41,259 nucleotides of DNA from Bacteroidaceae bacterium (GTDB taxonomy: Bacteria > Bacteroidota > Bacteroidia > Bacteroidales > Barnesiellaceae_A). A model generated the notes under the pieces. The model saw only the letters and a program-made list of their open reading frames with translations. It did no database searches and had not been told where the DNA came from. The stretch spans positions 1 through 41,259 of the forward strand of contig JAFXJY010000025.1 of assembly GCA_017531985.1 (NCBI GenBank). Direction: 5' to 3'. The position numbers were made by a program, and so were the translations under genes. How positions within the stretch are numbered: position 1 is the first letter of the stretch; the number at the start of each line of letters is the position of its first letter. Shown here piece by piece: positions 25,519 to 34,053 of this stretch.

Positions 25519-26598
25519 ATGAGTGAAGAAGTTAAATTGATGAAAGGTAACGAAGCTATCGCTCACGCAGCCATCCGCAGCGGAGCTGACGGATACTTCG
25601 GTTACCCTATCACACCCCAATCGGAGGTAATGGAGACATTGATGGCTGAAAAGCCTTGGGAAACAACCGGTATGGTAGTATTGCAAGCCGAGAGTGAATT
25701 GGCAGCTATCAACATGGTATATGGTGGTGCATGCTGCGGTAAAGCAGTAATGACCTCATCGTCAAGCCCCGGTATCAGTCTCAAACAAGAAGGTATTTCA
25801 TATTGTGCAGGAGCTGAACTGCCCTGTCTCATTCTCAACGTAATGCGTGGAGGTCCGGGTCTTGGTACTATCCAACCCAGCCAAGCCGACTATTACCAAA
25901 CATGTAAAGGTGGTGGTCATGGTGACTATCGCCTCATCGTATTGGCACCCGCATCGGTACAAGAGATGGCCGACTTCGTAAACCTCGGTTTCGATCTCGC
26001 ATTCAAATATCACAACCCCGCCATGATACTCTCTGACGGTGTTATCGGTCAGATGATGGAAAAAGTTGTATTGCCCCCCTTCCGCGAGCGTCGCACAGAG
26101 GAGCAAATCCGTCAACAAGAGCCTTGGGCAGCCCAAGGTCGCACACCCGATCGTCCCCGCAATGTAATCACATCGCTCGAAATGGACCCCGTGGTAATGG
26201 AACAACGCAACCTCAAATTGCAAGCCAAATATGCCGAAATCGAAGCCAACGAAGTACGCTTCGAAACCATCAACTGCGAAGATGCTGACTACTTGATGGT
26301 AGCTTTCGGTTCTATGGCACGTATCTGCCAAAAGGCTATCGACCTCGCTCGTGAAGAAGGTATCAAGTTAGGTCTTTTACGTCCTATCACTTTGTGGCCC
26401 TTCCCCACCAAAGCTATTGCCGAGGCAGCCAAGGACAAGAAAGGCGTATTGGTAGCTGAGATTAATGCCGGTCAAATGATTGACGACGTTAAGCTCGCCG
26501 TTAATTGCAGCCTTCCCGTTGAACACTTCGGTCGCTTAGGCGGTATCGTTCCCAGCCCCGAAGAAGTAGTTGCTGCCATCAAAGAGAAACTCATGTAA
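25519..26598 (+). CDS. korA: 2-oxoacid:ferredoxin oxidoreductase alpha subunit
   Basis: The 359-residue protein is the alpha subunit (KorA/VorB type). It has the N-terminal MKGNEAIAHAAIRSGADGYFGYPITPQSEVME, in which the Thr and Pro help hold thiamine diphosphate and 2-oxoacid, then the pyrimidine-binding stretch VLQAESELAAINMVYGGACCGK, and later the C-terminal GLLRPITLWPFPTKAI. Annotation pipelines often call it 3-methyl-2-oxobutanoate dehydrogenase subunit VorB. Codon use in this operon is more biased (many GGT, CGT, AAC and CCC) than in the neighbours, which suggests high expression. It lies between korD and korB with gaps of 60 and 29 bases. Confidence 0.93.
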   Translation: MSEEVKLMKGNEAIAHAAIRSGADGYFGYPITPQSEVMETLMAEKPWETTGMVVLQAESELAAINMVYGGACCGKAVMTSSSSPGISLKQEGISYCAGAELPCLILNVMRGGPGLGTIQPSQADYYQTCKGGGHGDYRLIVLAPASVQEMADFVNLGFDLAFKYHNPAMILSDGVIGQMMEKVVLPPFRERRTEEQIRQQEPWAAQGRTPDRPRNVITSLEMDPVVMEQRNLKLQAKYAEIEANEVRFETINCEDADYLMVAFGSMARICQKAIDLAREEGIKLGLLRPITLWPFPTKAIAEAAKDKKGVLVAEINAGQMIDDVKLAVNCSLPVEHFGRLGGIVPSPEEVVAAIKEKLM

Positions 26599-26627
26599 TC
26601 AGTGATTACCTTTAAAAATTTAAGAAA

Positions 26628-27389
26628 ATGGACGTAAACGAAATAATCAAACCTGAAAACCTTGTCTATCGCAAGCCCACCTTGCTCAATGACAATACCA
26701 TGCACTACTGCCCCGGATGTAGCCACGGTGTAGTACACAAACTCGTTGCCGAGATCGTCGAAGAAATGGGTATGATGGAAAACACCATCGCAGTATCGCC
26801 CGTAGGTTGTGCAGTATTTGCTTATAACTATGTAGATGTTGACTGGATTCAAGCAGCTCACGGTCGTGCACCAGCAGTTGCAACAGCTGCCAAACGTCTC
26901 AACCCCCACAAGCTCGTCTTCACTTATCAAGGTGACGGTGACCTTGCCGCTATCGGTACTGCCGAGACTGTACACGCTTGCAACCGTGGTGAGAACATCA
27001 CTATCATATTCATCAACAACGGTATTTACGGTATGACCGGTGGTCAAATGGCTCCCACTACCCTCGAAGGTATGGTAACCGTTACTTGCCCCTTCGGACG
27101 TAAACCCGAGTTGAACGGTTATCCCTTGCACATCGGCGAACTCCTTGCCAAGTTGAAAGGTACATGCTATGTAACTCGTCAAAGTGTTCACACTCCCGCA
27201 GCTATTCGCAAAACTAAAAAAGCGATTATGCAAGGTTTTGAGAACTCAATGAACAAGAAAGGTACTTCGGTAATCGAAATCGTTTCGACTTGTAACACCG
27301 GTTGGAAGATGTCTCCCGAAAAGGCCAACGTATGGATGACTGAGAATATGTTCGCCGAATATCCCATGGGCGACTTGAAAAATGAATAA
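26628..27389 (+). CDS. korB: 2-oxoacid:ferredoxin oxidoreductase beta subunit (thiamine diphosphate)
   Basis: The 253-residue beta subunit carries thiamine diphosphate and a [4Fe-4S] cluster. The Cys-rich N terminus has HYCPGCSHG (Cys28, Cys31) and a third cysteine in VSPVGCAVFAY. The thiamine diphosphate motif GDGDLAAIGTAE is at about residues 103-114 and ends in the motif NNGIYGMTGGQMAPT. These are diagnostic of the family. It begins 29 bases after korA and ends 17 bases before korC. Confidence 0.94.
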   Translation: MDVNEIIKPENLVYRKPTLLNDNTMHYCPGCSHGVVHKLVAEIVEEMGMMENTIAVSPVGCAVFAYNYVDVDWIQAAHGRAPAVATAAKRLNPHKLVFTYQGDGDLAAIGTAETVHACNRGENITIIFINNGIYGMTGGQMAPTTLEGMVTVTCPFGRKPELNGYPLHIGELLAKLKGTCYVTRQSVHTPAAIRKTKKAIMQGFENSMNKKGTSVIEIVSTCNTGWKMSPEKANVWMTENMFAEYPMGDLKNE

Positions 27390-27406
27390 CCGCTAAAACT
27401 ACTATT

Positions 27407-27955
27407 ATGACACACGAAATAATCATTGCCGGATTTGGTGGACAAGGTGTCCTCTCAATGGGTAAAATTTTGGCCTACTCGGGCATCATGGAGGACAAAG
27501 AGGTAACATGGATGCCTGCCTACGGTCCTGAACAACGTGGTGGTACAGCCAACGTTACTGTAATATTGAGCGACGAGCGTATTTCTTCGCCCGTACTCAA
27601 TGCTTACGACGTTGCTATCGTATTGAACCAACCTTCACTCGACAAGTTTGAAAGCAAAGTTAAACCCGGTGGTATCCTCATCTACGACAGCTATGGTATT
27701 ACCACTCCTCCCACTCGTACCGACATCGAATGCTACTGCATCAACGCTACCGAAATTGCTGCTGAGATGAACAACTCTAAGGCATTCAACATGATTGTAA
27801 TGGGTGGATTGCTCCAACTTCGTCCCATGGTTACAATGGAAAGCGTAGTGAAAGGCTTGAAGAAATCTCTCCCCGAGCGTCACCACAAACTTATCCCCAT
27901 GAACGAAGCCGCTATCAAGGTGGGTATGGAACGCATTACTAAGATGGAAAGATAA
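27407..27955 (+). CDS. korC: 2-oxoacid:ferredoxin oxidoreductase gamma subunit
   Basis: The 182-residue gamma subunit has the canonical start MTHEIIIAGFGGQGVLSMGKILAYSGIMEDKEVTWMPAYGPEQRGGTANV, including the GFGGQG loop and the YGPEQRGG segment that interacts with cofactor. It completes korDABC. The expected reaction is 2-oxoacid + CoA + oxidised ferredoxin to acyl-CoA + CO2 + reduced ferredoxin. Reduced ferredoxin would be used by the adjacent Rnf complex. A perfect hairpin terminator follows 31 bases after the stop codon. Confidence 0.94.
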   Translation: MTHEIIIAGFGGQGVLSMGKILAYSGIMEDKEVTWMPAYGPEQRGGTANVTVILSDERISSPVLNAYDVAIVLNQPSLDKFESKVKPGGILIYDSYGITTPPTRTDIECYCINATEIAAEMNNSKAFNMIVMGGLLQLRPMVTMESVVKGLKKSLPERHHKLIPMNEAAIKVGMERITKMER

Positions 27956-27985
27956 TAGTAATTATTTTTCTTAAACAATATCCGA

Positions 27986-28010
27986 GGGAGGAGGCCATTA
28001 GCCTCCTCCC
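27986..28010 (+). terminator. Terminator of korDABC
   Basis: GGGAGGAGGC at 27986-27995 pairs perfectly with GCCTCCTCCC at 28001-28010 around the loop CATTA, followed by TTATTTTA. A strong factor-independent terminator. Confidence 0.92.
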
Positions 28011-28136
28011 TTATTTTATAAAATACTCTTTCTTATCTACTATAATAAACTATACACTGGTCGGCACAATTAGACCATTTATCGACACACTTCGTAATTT
28101 ATCAAAAAATAGCATCTATAATTATAAATTTATTTT

Positions 28137-28144
28137 TACTTTTG
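28137..28144 (+). promoter_or_regulatory. -7 box for the large exported protein gene
   Basis: TACTTTTG matches TAnnTTTG and ends 33 bases before the ATG at 28178. It follows a long AT-rich stretch. Confidence 0.55.
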
Positions 28145-28177
28145 CGAATTATAAAACACTATTAATACCATATATTT

Positions 28178-31100
28178 ATGAAAAAATCTTTACTTCTAAT
28201 TTTCTCATTACTGATGTGTATAACTGTCACATCGCAACTCCATGTGTCAACGAGGAAAATAAAATCGTACATTTCCACCGAGCAATACACAACACCAATC
28301 AATACACATTATCACACATCGGCAGCCAACGATGAAGTAACAGCCAAGGCATACGGTATAAGATGCTACGATGCCACACAAGGCTCCACGCAACAATTCG
28401 TCTCATTCGATGTTAATAACCCCAACAAGATTGATTTAGAAAAAGACCTTTCGCAATATTACATACGAGCTGCTGCTCACGCCAACGGGTTCTACTATAT
28501 GATCAACTCGCGTGACGGCATGTGCCCATACGACCTGCTGGCAATGGACATGGAGACATTGCAAGTCGATACAATTGCGAGCTACGATGTCAACGACTAC
28601 GAGTCGGCTATCATCTTTCTCGACATGACCTACGATGAGACAACATCGACCATGTACGGCATTGGATATGACCTCGAAACAGCTATTGTCGATGATAATA
28701 ATGAAGAAGAGTTAGAGGTAAAACTTGCACTGGTAACAATAGACCTCATAGATGGCAGCATGACTTGCATTGGACATCAGGACTCCTGCAATCTCTTAAC
28801 CTTAGCTGCTGATAACAAAGGCTATTTGTGGGGACTCGATTCCAATGGCGAACTGTGGAATATAAATAAATCGACCGGACATCCGGGCGAAGGATGGGGA
28901 TATGCTACTGATGTACCATCCTTGTTGCAATCAATGTGCTTTCACCCCGAAAACAACATCCTATATTGGTGTGGCTTCTCATCGGACGAGTTCTCCGCAG
29001 AAGGATTTTTCTCACAATTCACTTTCGGTGAAGATGCTGTGACATACAACAAAATTGGCACATTAAGCAATAATGCCGAAATTGTCGGTCTGTACATCGA
29101 TGCCAATCCTATATCACCCCTGACTCCGGCCGCTGTAAGCAACGTTAATATTAGACCGGCCGATGAGGGTGAGTGTCTTGCTTACATAACATGGGATAAC
29201 CCTACAACTCTCGTCAACGGAGAGAACATTACAGGAACTTTCGACATTACAGTGTACCGTAACAATACTGCCATCACTCACCTCACAGACCAGTCTTCCG
29301 GACGCAACAATAGTTATACCGACATTGTACCCACATCGGGACTACACAATTACAAAATAGTGTGCAGCAACGAAAACGGAGATGGTAAAGCCTATGTTGT
29401 GAAAAACGTATATATTGGTCGCGACCTGCCCGGCTCAGTAAGCAACCTACAAATCACCAAGATTACCGGCAAAAACGAGGTTACAATCAGTTGGGATGCT
29501 CCTACTACCGGTGTTAACGGAGGATGGTATGACCGTACGACACTTACCTACACCATAACCCGTTACCCCGATGAGAAAATATTAGTTAATGAAACAACTG
29601 CCACAACCTACACTGACACCGACCTCGCTACACTCGGAGGCTACTCTTACAGCATAACTTCTCAAAACTCCGATGGAACCGGAGCAACAATTACCTCCGA
29701 TCGCATTACCGTTGGTGAAGCATTAGAGACACCCTACACATGCACATTCGACACGGATGAAAGCATAAAAATGTGGAGTGTAATAGATGGTGATAATGAT
29801 GGACACGAATGGTTCCCCTCATCATATTCAAGTACAGGACAAACGTTTATGAAGTTTGCTCCTGACACAAAATACAATCCTGCAACACCTGCTGATGACT
29901 GGCTGATATCGCCTCCCATCAAACTCTCAGCCGGGACTACCTACGCATTGGAGTACGATATGCTGTTGTTGGGTCCCATATTCCCTCTCGACTATGATGT
30001 AACGATAGGCAAAGATGCTACGATAGCCGCTCAGTCGACCATCATTGAATCGACCGACAGCCTCGTCATCAATATGTCTTTTACCCCTCAAAAGGTCGTT
30101 TTCACTGTTGATGAAGATGGTGAATATTACATAGGTTATCACATACGCAATGCTGTAATGGTGCAGATAACAAATGTTGCGATAGACAAATTGGACAACA
30201 TAGATCTCGCATTAAGCGACATCAAATTCTCCTCAATTGGAAACGTCAATAGCCCCATGCAGTTCATTGTTACCATACATAACCTCGGTTCCGATGCAAT
30301 ACAAGGAGAGGTTGTAACACTATTAGATAAGAACGACAACATATTGTGCCATACTACCGGAGAGGCTGTTGTGGAGTCGCAACACTCCACACAACACATT
30401 CTTGAATGGACTCCACAAGAAATAGGAGAGACAGAACTGCGTGTAAGGATTGAATATGAAGGAGATATGATTCCTGAAAACAACATCAGCGATGAACTCA
30501 ACATACTGGTACTTGAAGAGGGAGAATGGTCGAATATTCAACACAACAATGCCTTGATGAACTATACTCCGTTTATCCTCTCCTACAAAAACAGTTGGAC
30601 TGAAACCATCTACTACGCCGATGAAATTAAGCAGAGCAATGCAGCTTTGAATGATGGTAATTGGCTCATAAAAGGGCTTATCTATTATACCTACATATTC
30701 AATAACGGAGAGGTGAATGACTTCAATGCCACCATCGCTCTTGCCAACACCGATCTAACAGAACCCGACGAAAGCGACAATAGTATCGCATACACGCAGG
30801 TATTTAACGGAACAATCTCACCCACAAGCACTTCTACTTCTATCTATATCCCATTCGATACGCCCTTTGCATACGATGGAAGAAACCTATTGGTAAAGTC
30901 TCAACATTCAAGCCAATATGAGAACTACAATACCATATTTTACGGAAGTCGTGACGACAGCGGCTACTGGCGTTCATGGCACTATGCAAGCGATGATAAG
31001 ACATTCGATACCACATTGATCGAACTCAGTAATGAGGTACCCAACGTATCATTTTTCATGACCGAGAGTAACGGTGTAAAAGAACTCGAAAACTATACAT

Positions 31101-31309
31101 CACCGCAAGTTTACCTATCGCATGGACATCTGATAGTGAATGGTGAATACGACACCTTATATATATACAGTATGGATGGTCGATTGTGTGCCACCTACAC
31201 ATCGTCGCAACCATGTATCGCACTGAACAACTGGGCGAGCGGACTCTATATTGTAGATGTCATACACAATAACCGACACTCAATATCAAAGATTGCAATA
31301 AATCAATAA
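28178..31309 (+). CDS. Large exported multidomain protein with type IX-like sorting domain
   Basis: The 1043-residue protein has a signal peptide (MKKSLLLIFSLLMCITVTSQ). The N-terminal region (about 30-310) resembles a beta-propeller-like cell-surface repeat region (YGIGYDLETA, LWGLDSNGELWNINKSTG). Two fibronectin type III-like domains follow (about 320-412 and 418-510), each with ITWDNPTT- or ISWDAPTT-like starts, and then a choice-of-anchor J domain (about 515-672, YTCTFDTDESIKMW ... DDWLISPPIKL). A CARDB-like domain (about 675-770) and a C-terminal sorting-like domain (about 970-1043, LYIYSMDGRLCATY ... GLYIVDVIHNNRHSISKI) complete it. It is probably surface-attached or secreted by the type IX system. 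Ligand unknown; single-gene unit between a promoter and a terminator. Confidence 0.8.
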   Translation: MKKSLLLIFSLLMCITVTSQLHVSTRKIKSYISTEQYTTPINTHYHTSAANDEVTAKAYGIRCYDATQGSTQQFVSFDVNNPNKIDLEKDLSQYYIRAAAHANGFYYMINSRDGMCPYDLLAMDMETLQVDTIASYDVNDYESAIIFLDMTYDETTSTMYGIGYDLETAIVDDNNEEELEVKLALVTIDLIDGSMTCIGHQDSCNLLTLAADNKGYLWGLDSNGELWNINKSTGHPGEGWGYATDVPSLLQSMCFHPENNILYWCGFSSDEFSAEGFFSQFTFGEDAVTYNKIGTLSNNAEIVGLYIDANPISPLTPAAVSNVNIRPADEGECLAYITWDNPTTLVNGENITGTFDITVYRNNTAITHLTDQSSGRNNSYTDIVPTSGLHNYKIVCSNENGDGKAYVVKNVYIGRDLPGSVSNLQITKITGKNEVTISWDAPTTGVNGGWYDRTTLTYTITRYPDEKILVNETTATTYTDTDLATLGGYSYSITSQNSDGTGATITSDRITVGEALETPYTCTFDTDESIKMWSVIDGDNDGHEWFPSSYSSTGQTFMKFAPDTKYNPATPADDWLISPPIKLSAGTTYALEYDMLLLGPIFPLDYDVTIGKDATIAAQSTIIESTDSLVINMSFTPQKVVFTVDEDGEYYIGYHIRNAVMVQITNVAIDKLDNIDLALSDIKFSSIGNVNSPMQFIVTIHNLGSDAIQGEVVTLLDKNDNILCHTTGEAVVESQHSTQHILEWTPQEIGETELRVRIEYEGDMIPENNISDELNILVLEEGEWSNIQHNNALMNYTPFILSYKNSWTETIYYADEIKQSNAALNDGNWLIKGLIYYTYIFNNGEVNDFNATIALANTDLTEPDESDNSIAYTQVFNGTISPTSTSTSIYIPFDTPFAYDGRNLLVKSQHSSQYENYNTIFYGSRDDSGYWRSWHYASDDKTFDTTLIELSNEVPNVSFFMTESNGVKELENYTSPQVYLSHGHLIVNGEYDTLYIYSMDGRLCATYTSSQPCIALNNWASGLYIVDVIHNNRHSISKIAINQ

Positions 31310-31323
31310 TTGTAAAATAAGTC

Positions 31324-31356
31324 AAAAGAGTGTATCGGTATTTGATACACTCTTTT
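31324..31356 (+). terminator. Terminator of the large exported protein gene
   Basis: AAAAGAGTGTATC at 31324-31336 pairs perfectly with GATACACTCTTTT at 31344-31356, and the run continues TCTCTTTTTG. It lies 15 bases after the stop codon. Confidence 0.9.
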
Positions 31357-31455
31357 CTCTTTTTGTTTATAACCTTACGCTACAATATTTCACATTATCA
31401 TAAACATTTTTTAATAATAACCGTTATTTGACGACAATTACCATCAAAGAACGAG

Positions 31456-31494
31456 ATTACATCATTTTGTAACACATATTACATTTATATTACA
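31456..31494 (+). promoter_or_regulatory. 11-bp-spaced ATTACA repeats upstream of nhaD
   Basis: ATTACA occurs at 31456, 31478 and 31489, and the inverted relative TTGTAA at 31467. The starts are therefore spaced 11 bases apart. This is the periodicity of OmpR/PhoB-type regulator sites. The cluster ends about 90 bases upstream of the nhaD -7 box. Regulator identity is unknown. Confidence 0.35.
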
Positions 31495-31585
31495 GCCTGC
31501 AAAGCATTGTAGAGTATTTCTTGTAATTTGTTAAATGTGGCAATATTTCTTGCACATCGCCACACGATGTATCAATATATTATAT

Positions 31586-31593
31586 TACTTTTG
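31586..31593 (+). promoter_or_regulatory. -7 box for nhaD
   Basis: TACTTTTG matches TAnnTTTG and ends 39 bases before the ATG at 31633. The same octamer is used at 28137. Confidence 0.55.
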
Positions 31594-31632
31594 CACTCAT
31601 TATATTAAAAACCTCTAAAAACTAATATCATT

Positions 31633-33036
31633 ATGTATGCAGCTCTTGTAGTGGTGTTCATTATCGGCTATTTGCTCATAGCTCTTGAACATCCCATCAA
31701 AATCGACAAATCGGCAACCGCCCTACTCTTAGGAATGGTTATGTGGGTACTTTTCATTCTCGGTGCCGATGCTTTACCCTTTGTAGTTGAAAAAGCCGCC
31801 GCACATGGCTACGGCTCACATCTGAGCGACTTTGTCAACGCCGAGATACTCCATCACATGGGAGATATCGCAACCACACTGTTTTTCCTCATCGGTGCCA
31901 TGACCATCGTAGAGTTGGTCGACGTACACGGAGGATTCTCCATCATCACCGACCGTATCACCTCGCGTGATAAGAAAAAGCTCTTGTGGATATTAGGCTT
32001 CGTTACATTCATCATGTCGGCCATCCTCGACAACCTTACCACATCGATTGTCATGGTATTATTATTACGCAAACTCATCTGCGACCCCAAAGAGCGTTGG
32101 TTATATGCCAGCATGATTATCATAGCAGCCAATGCCGGAGGTGCTTGGTCGCCCATCGGTGACATCACTACCATTATGTTGTGGGTAAAAGGCAATATCT
32201 CCACAGGAGCTGTTATTATGTATATTTTAGTACCCAGCCTCGTTGCCATGATTGTTCCTCTACTCTTTGTATCAAACCGCCTCAAAGGTCAATTGGGAGC
32301 TATCACAAGCGACTGTAACACTACCGAAACGACAGTCTCGAAAAAAGAACGCAACATCCTGTTCTATCTTGGTGTGGGTGGTCTTATATTCGTCCCCATC
32401 TTCAAGACTATCACCCACTTACCTCCCTTTATCGGTATGCTCTTCTCACTGAGTATCTTGTGGATTGTTACTGAGATGATATACAACGGCAAAACACTCG
32501 ATCCTCAACGTCAACATCGTCTGCCTCGCGTTCTTCAACGCATCGATACCCCCACTATCCTCTTCTTCTTGGGTATTCTTATGGCAGTAGCCGTACTGCA
32601 ATCGACCGGCATCTTGGGCGATATGGCAGCTCTCTTGACCGAGAAAGTGGGCAACATCTACATCATCAACGTCGTGCTGGGTTTCCTCTCATCAATTGTC
32701 GACAATGTCCCCTTGGTAGCAGCAGCACAAGGTATGTACGAAATTATACCTCTTGACCAAGCTCAATCACTTGCCGCCGGTAGCTATGAGTTGAACTTTG
32801 TCGTTGACGGAGCTTTCTGGTTGCTTCTTACCTACTGTGCCGGTGTAGGTGGCTCAATGCTCATTATCGGTTCGGCTGCCGGTGTTGTAGTGATGGGTCT
32901 CGAAAAGATAGACTTTGGATGGTATCTGAAAAACATTTCACTGATAGCCATGCTCGGTTATCTTGCCGGTGCTGCTGTACTCATCGGTGAGTTAATGTTG
33001 TTCCCTCCCACTAAGGTTCTCTTAGGTCTCGAATAA
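31633..33036 (+). CDS. nhaD: NhaD-type Na+/H+ antiporter
   Basis: NhaD exchanges cytoplasmic Na+ for external H+ across the inner membrane. The 467-residue protein has about twelve helices and the characteristic segments MGDIATTLFFLIGAMTIVELVDVHGGFSII, FIMSAILDNLTTSIVM and IIAANAGGAWSPIGDITTIMLW, along with SSIVDNVPLVAAAQ. The paired Asp/Asn helices match the ion transporter superfamily. Its placement with Nqr, Rnf and Kor fits use or adjustment of a Na+ gradient. It is a single-gene unit, ending before a perfect 50-base palindrome. The two VDN-type intramembrane loops are intact. Confidence 0.93.
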   Translation: MYAALVVVFIIGYLLIALEHPIKIDKSATALLLGMVMWVLFILGADALPFVVEKAAAHGYGSHLSDFVNAEILHHMGDIATTLFFLIGAMTIVELVDVHGGFSIITDRITSRDKKKLLWILGFVTFIMSAILDNLTTSIVMVLLLRKLICDPKERWLYASMIIIAANAGGAWSPIGDITTIMLWVKGNISTGAVIMYILVPSLVAMIVPLLFVSNRLKGQLGAITSDCNTTETTVSKKERNILFYLGVGGLIFVPIFKTITHLPPFIGMLFSLSILWIVTEMIYNGKTLDPQRQHRLPRVLQRIDTPTILFFLGILMAVAVLQSTGILGDMAALLTEKVGNIYIINVVLGFLSSIVDNVPLVAAAQGMYEIIPLDQAQSLAAGSYELNFVVDGAFWLLLTYCAGVGGSMLIIGSAAGVVVMGLEKIDFGWYLKNISLIAMLGYLAGAAVLIGELMLFPPTKVLLGLE

Positions 33037-33053
33037 TCACAACCTATATTTAC

Positions 33054-33103
33054 TTAAATAACAAGGCGATGCCGGATATATCCGGCATCGCCTTGTTATT
33101 TAA
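33054..33103. terminator. Bidirectional terminator between nhaD and miaA
   Basis: Positions 33054-33078 and 33079-33103 form a perfect 50-base inverted repeat with no unpaired centre. The core GGCGATGCCGG is flanked by A/T runs on both sides, so it can end both nhaD (plus) and miaA (minus) transcripts. Confidence 0.9.
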
Positions 33104-33152
33104 GAGGAGGGCGTAAGAGCAATTCGTCCCTCGCTTCTCTTATCAGTCTCAC

Positions 33153-34043
33153 TTATAATTGTTCGATATACTGCATGATATGCTCATCGCCCGGTTCGAA
33201 CCATTGCATATCGGTATCGCGAGCATACCATGTCAGTTGTTTCTTGGCATAGACACGCGTATTCTTCTGCATACGCGATACGGCTGTATCATAGTCCATC
33301 AAGCCATCGAAGTAGGCAAACATCTCTTTAAATCCTACGGTATTGAGCGAATTGAGATGTCGCATCGGATACACTCGTCGAGCTTCCTCTACCAGTCCGG
33401 CTTCGATCATGGCAAGAACTCGCCGATTGATACGATCAAAAAGCTGTTCACGAGGCAGGTTAAGACCTATCTTGACAATACGAAAAGGACGAGGCTTGGC
33501 TTGGTTAACACGCAATTGTGTATAGGGCTTGCCCGACTGTCGGCATATCTCTACGGCATGCACCACTCGCTTATAATTCTTCTTATCAACCACTGCATAA
33601 TGCTCGGGATCTAACACTCGAAGTTGGTCGAGCATATAATCGAGTCCATGCAACTCATACTCGGCATAGACGGCTCGGCGTACTTCATCGCTGATGGTGG
33701 GAATTTCATCGATACCGCGACATACAGCATCGATATACAACATCGAACCTCCGCACATGACTGCATAGGGCGAGCGTTCAAAAAGCCGAGGCAGCAATTC
33801 CATCACATCACTCTCAAAGCATGCAGCACTATAATACTCATCAAGAGCAAGCGTTCCCACAAAATGGTGTGGTACCAAGGCTTGCTGCTGAGCCGTGGGT
33901 GCTGCCGTCCCAATGGGTATATCTCGATACAATTGACGAGAATCGGCGGAGATAATCTCCGCCGATAATCTTTGTGCTATATTGATGGCAGTATCGGTCT
34001 TCCCTACTCCGGTAGGACCGGTAATGACAACAAGAGTATTCAT
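33153..34043 (-). CDS. miaA: tRNA dimethylallyltransferase
   Basis: MiaA transfers the dimethylallyl group to A37 of tRNAs that read UNN codons. The 296-residue enzyme has the P-loop GPTGVGKTDTA at about residues 9-19, ISADSRQLYRDIPIGTAAPT with the catalytic Asp and Ser-Arg, the substrate loop KKNYKRVVHAVEICRQSGKP, and the C-terminal KNTRVYAKKQLTWYARD. Length is close to the family norm of about 300. The gene follows pepT by ten bases and is convergent with nhaD across the perfect palindrome. Confidence 0.95.
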   Translation of the reverse strand: MNTLVVITGPTGVGKTDTAINIAQRLSAEIISADSRQLYRDIPIGTAAPTAQQQALVPHHFVGTLALDEYYSAACFESDVMELLPRLFERSPYAVMCGGSMLYIDAVCRGIDEIPTISDEVRRAVYAEYELHGLDYMLDQLRVLDPEHYAVVDKKNYKRVVHAVEICRQSGKPYTQLRVNQAKPRPFRIVKIGLNLPREQLFDRINRRVLAMIEAGLVEEARRVYPMRHLNSLNTVGFKEMFAYFDGLMDYDTAVSRMQKNTRVYAKKQLTWYARDTDMQWFEPGDEHIMQYIEQL

Positions 34044-34053
34044 TTACAAGTTT

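Larger units (their letters stand above)
31310..31632. other. Intergenic region upstream of nhaD
   Basis: This 323-base gap contains the terminator of the preceding gene at its left end, an 11-bp-spaced repeat cluster at 31456-31494 and the nhaD -7 box at 31586. The sequence between them is AT-rich. I see no small gene or RNA. Confidence 0.5.
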
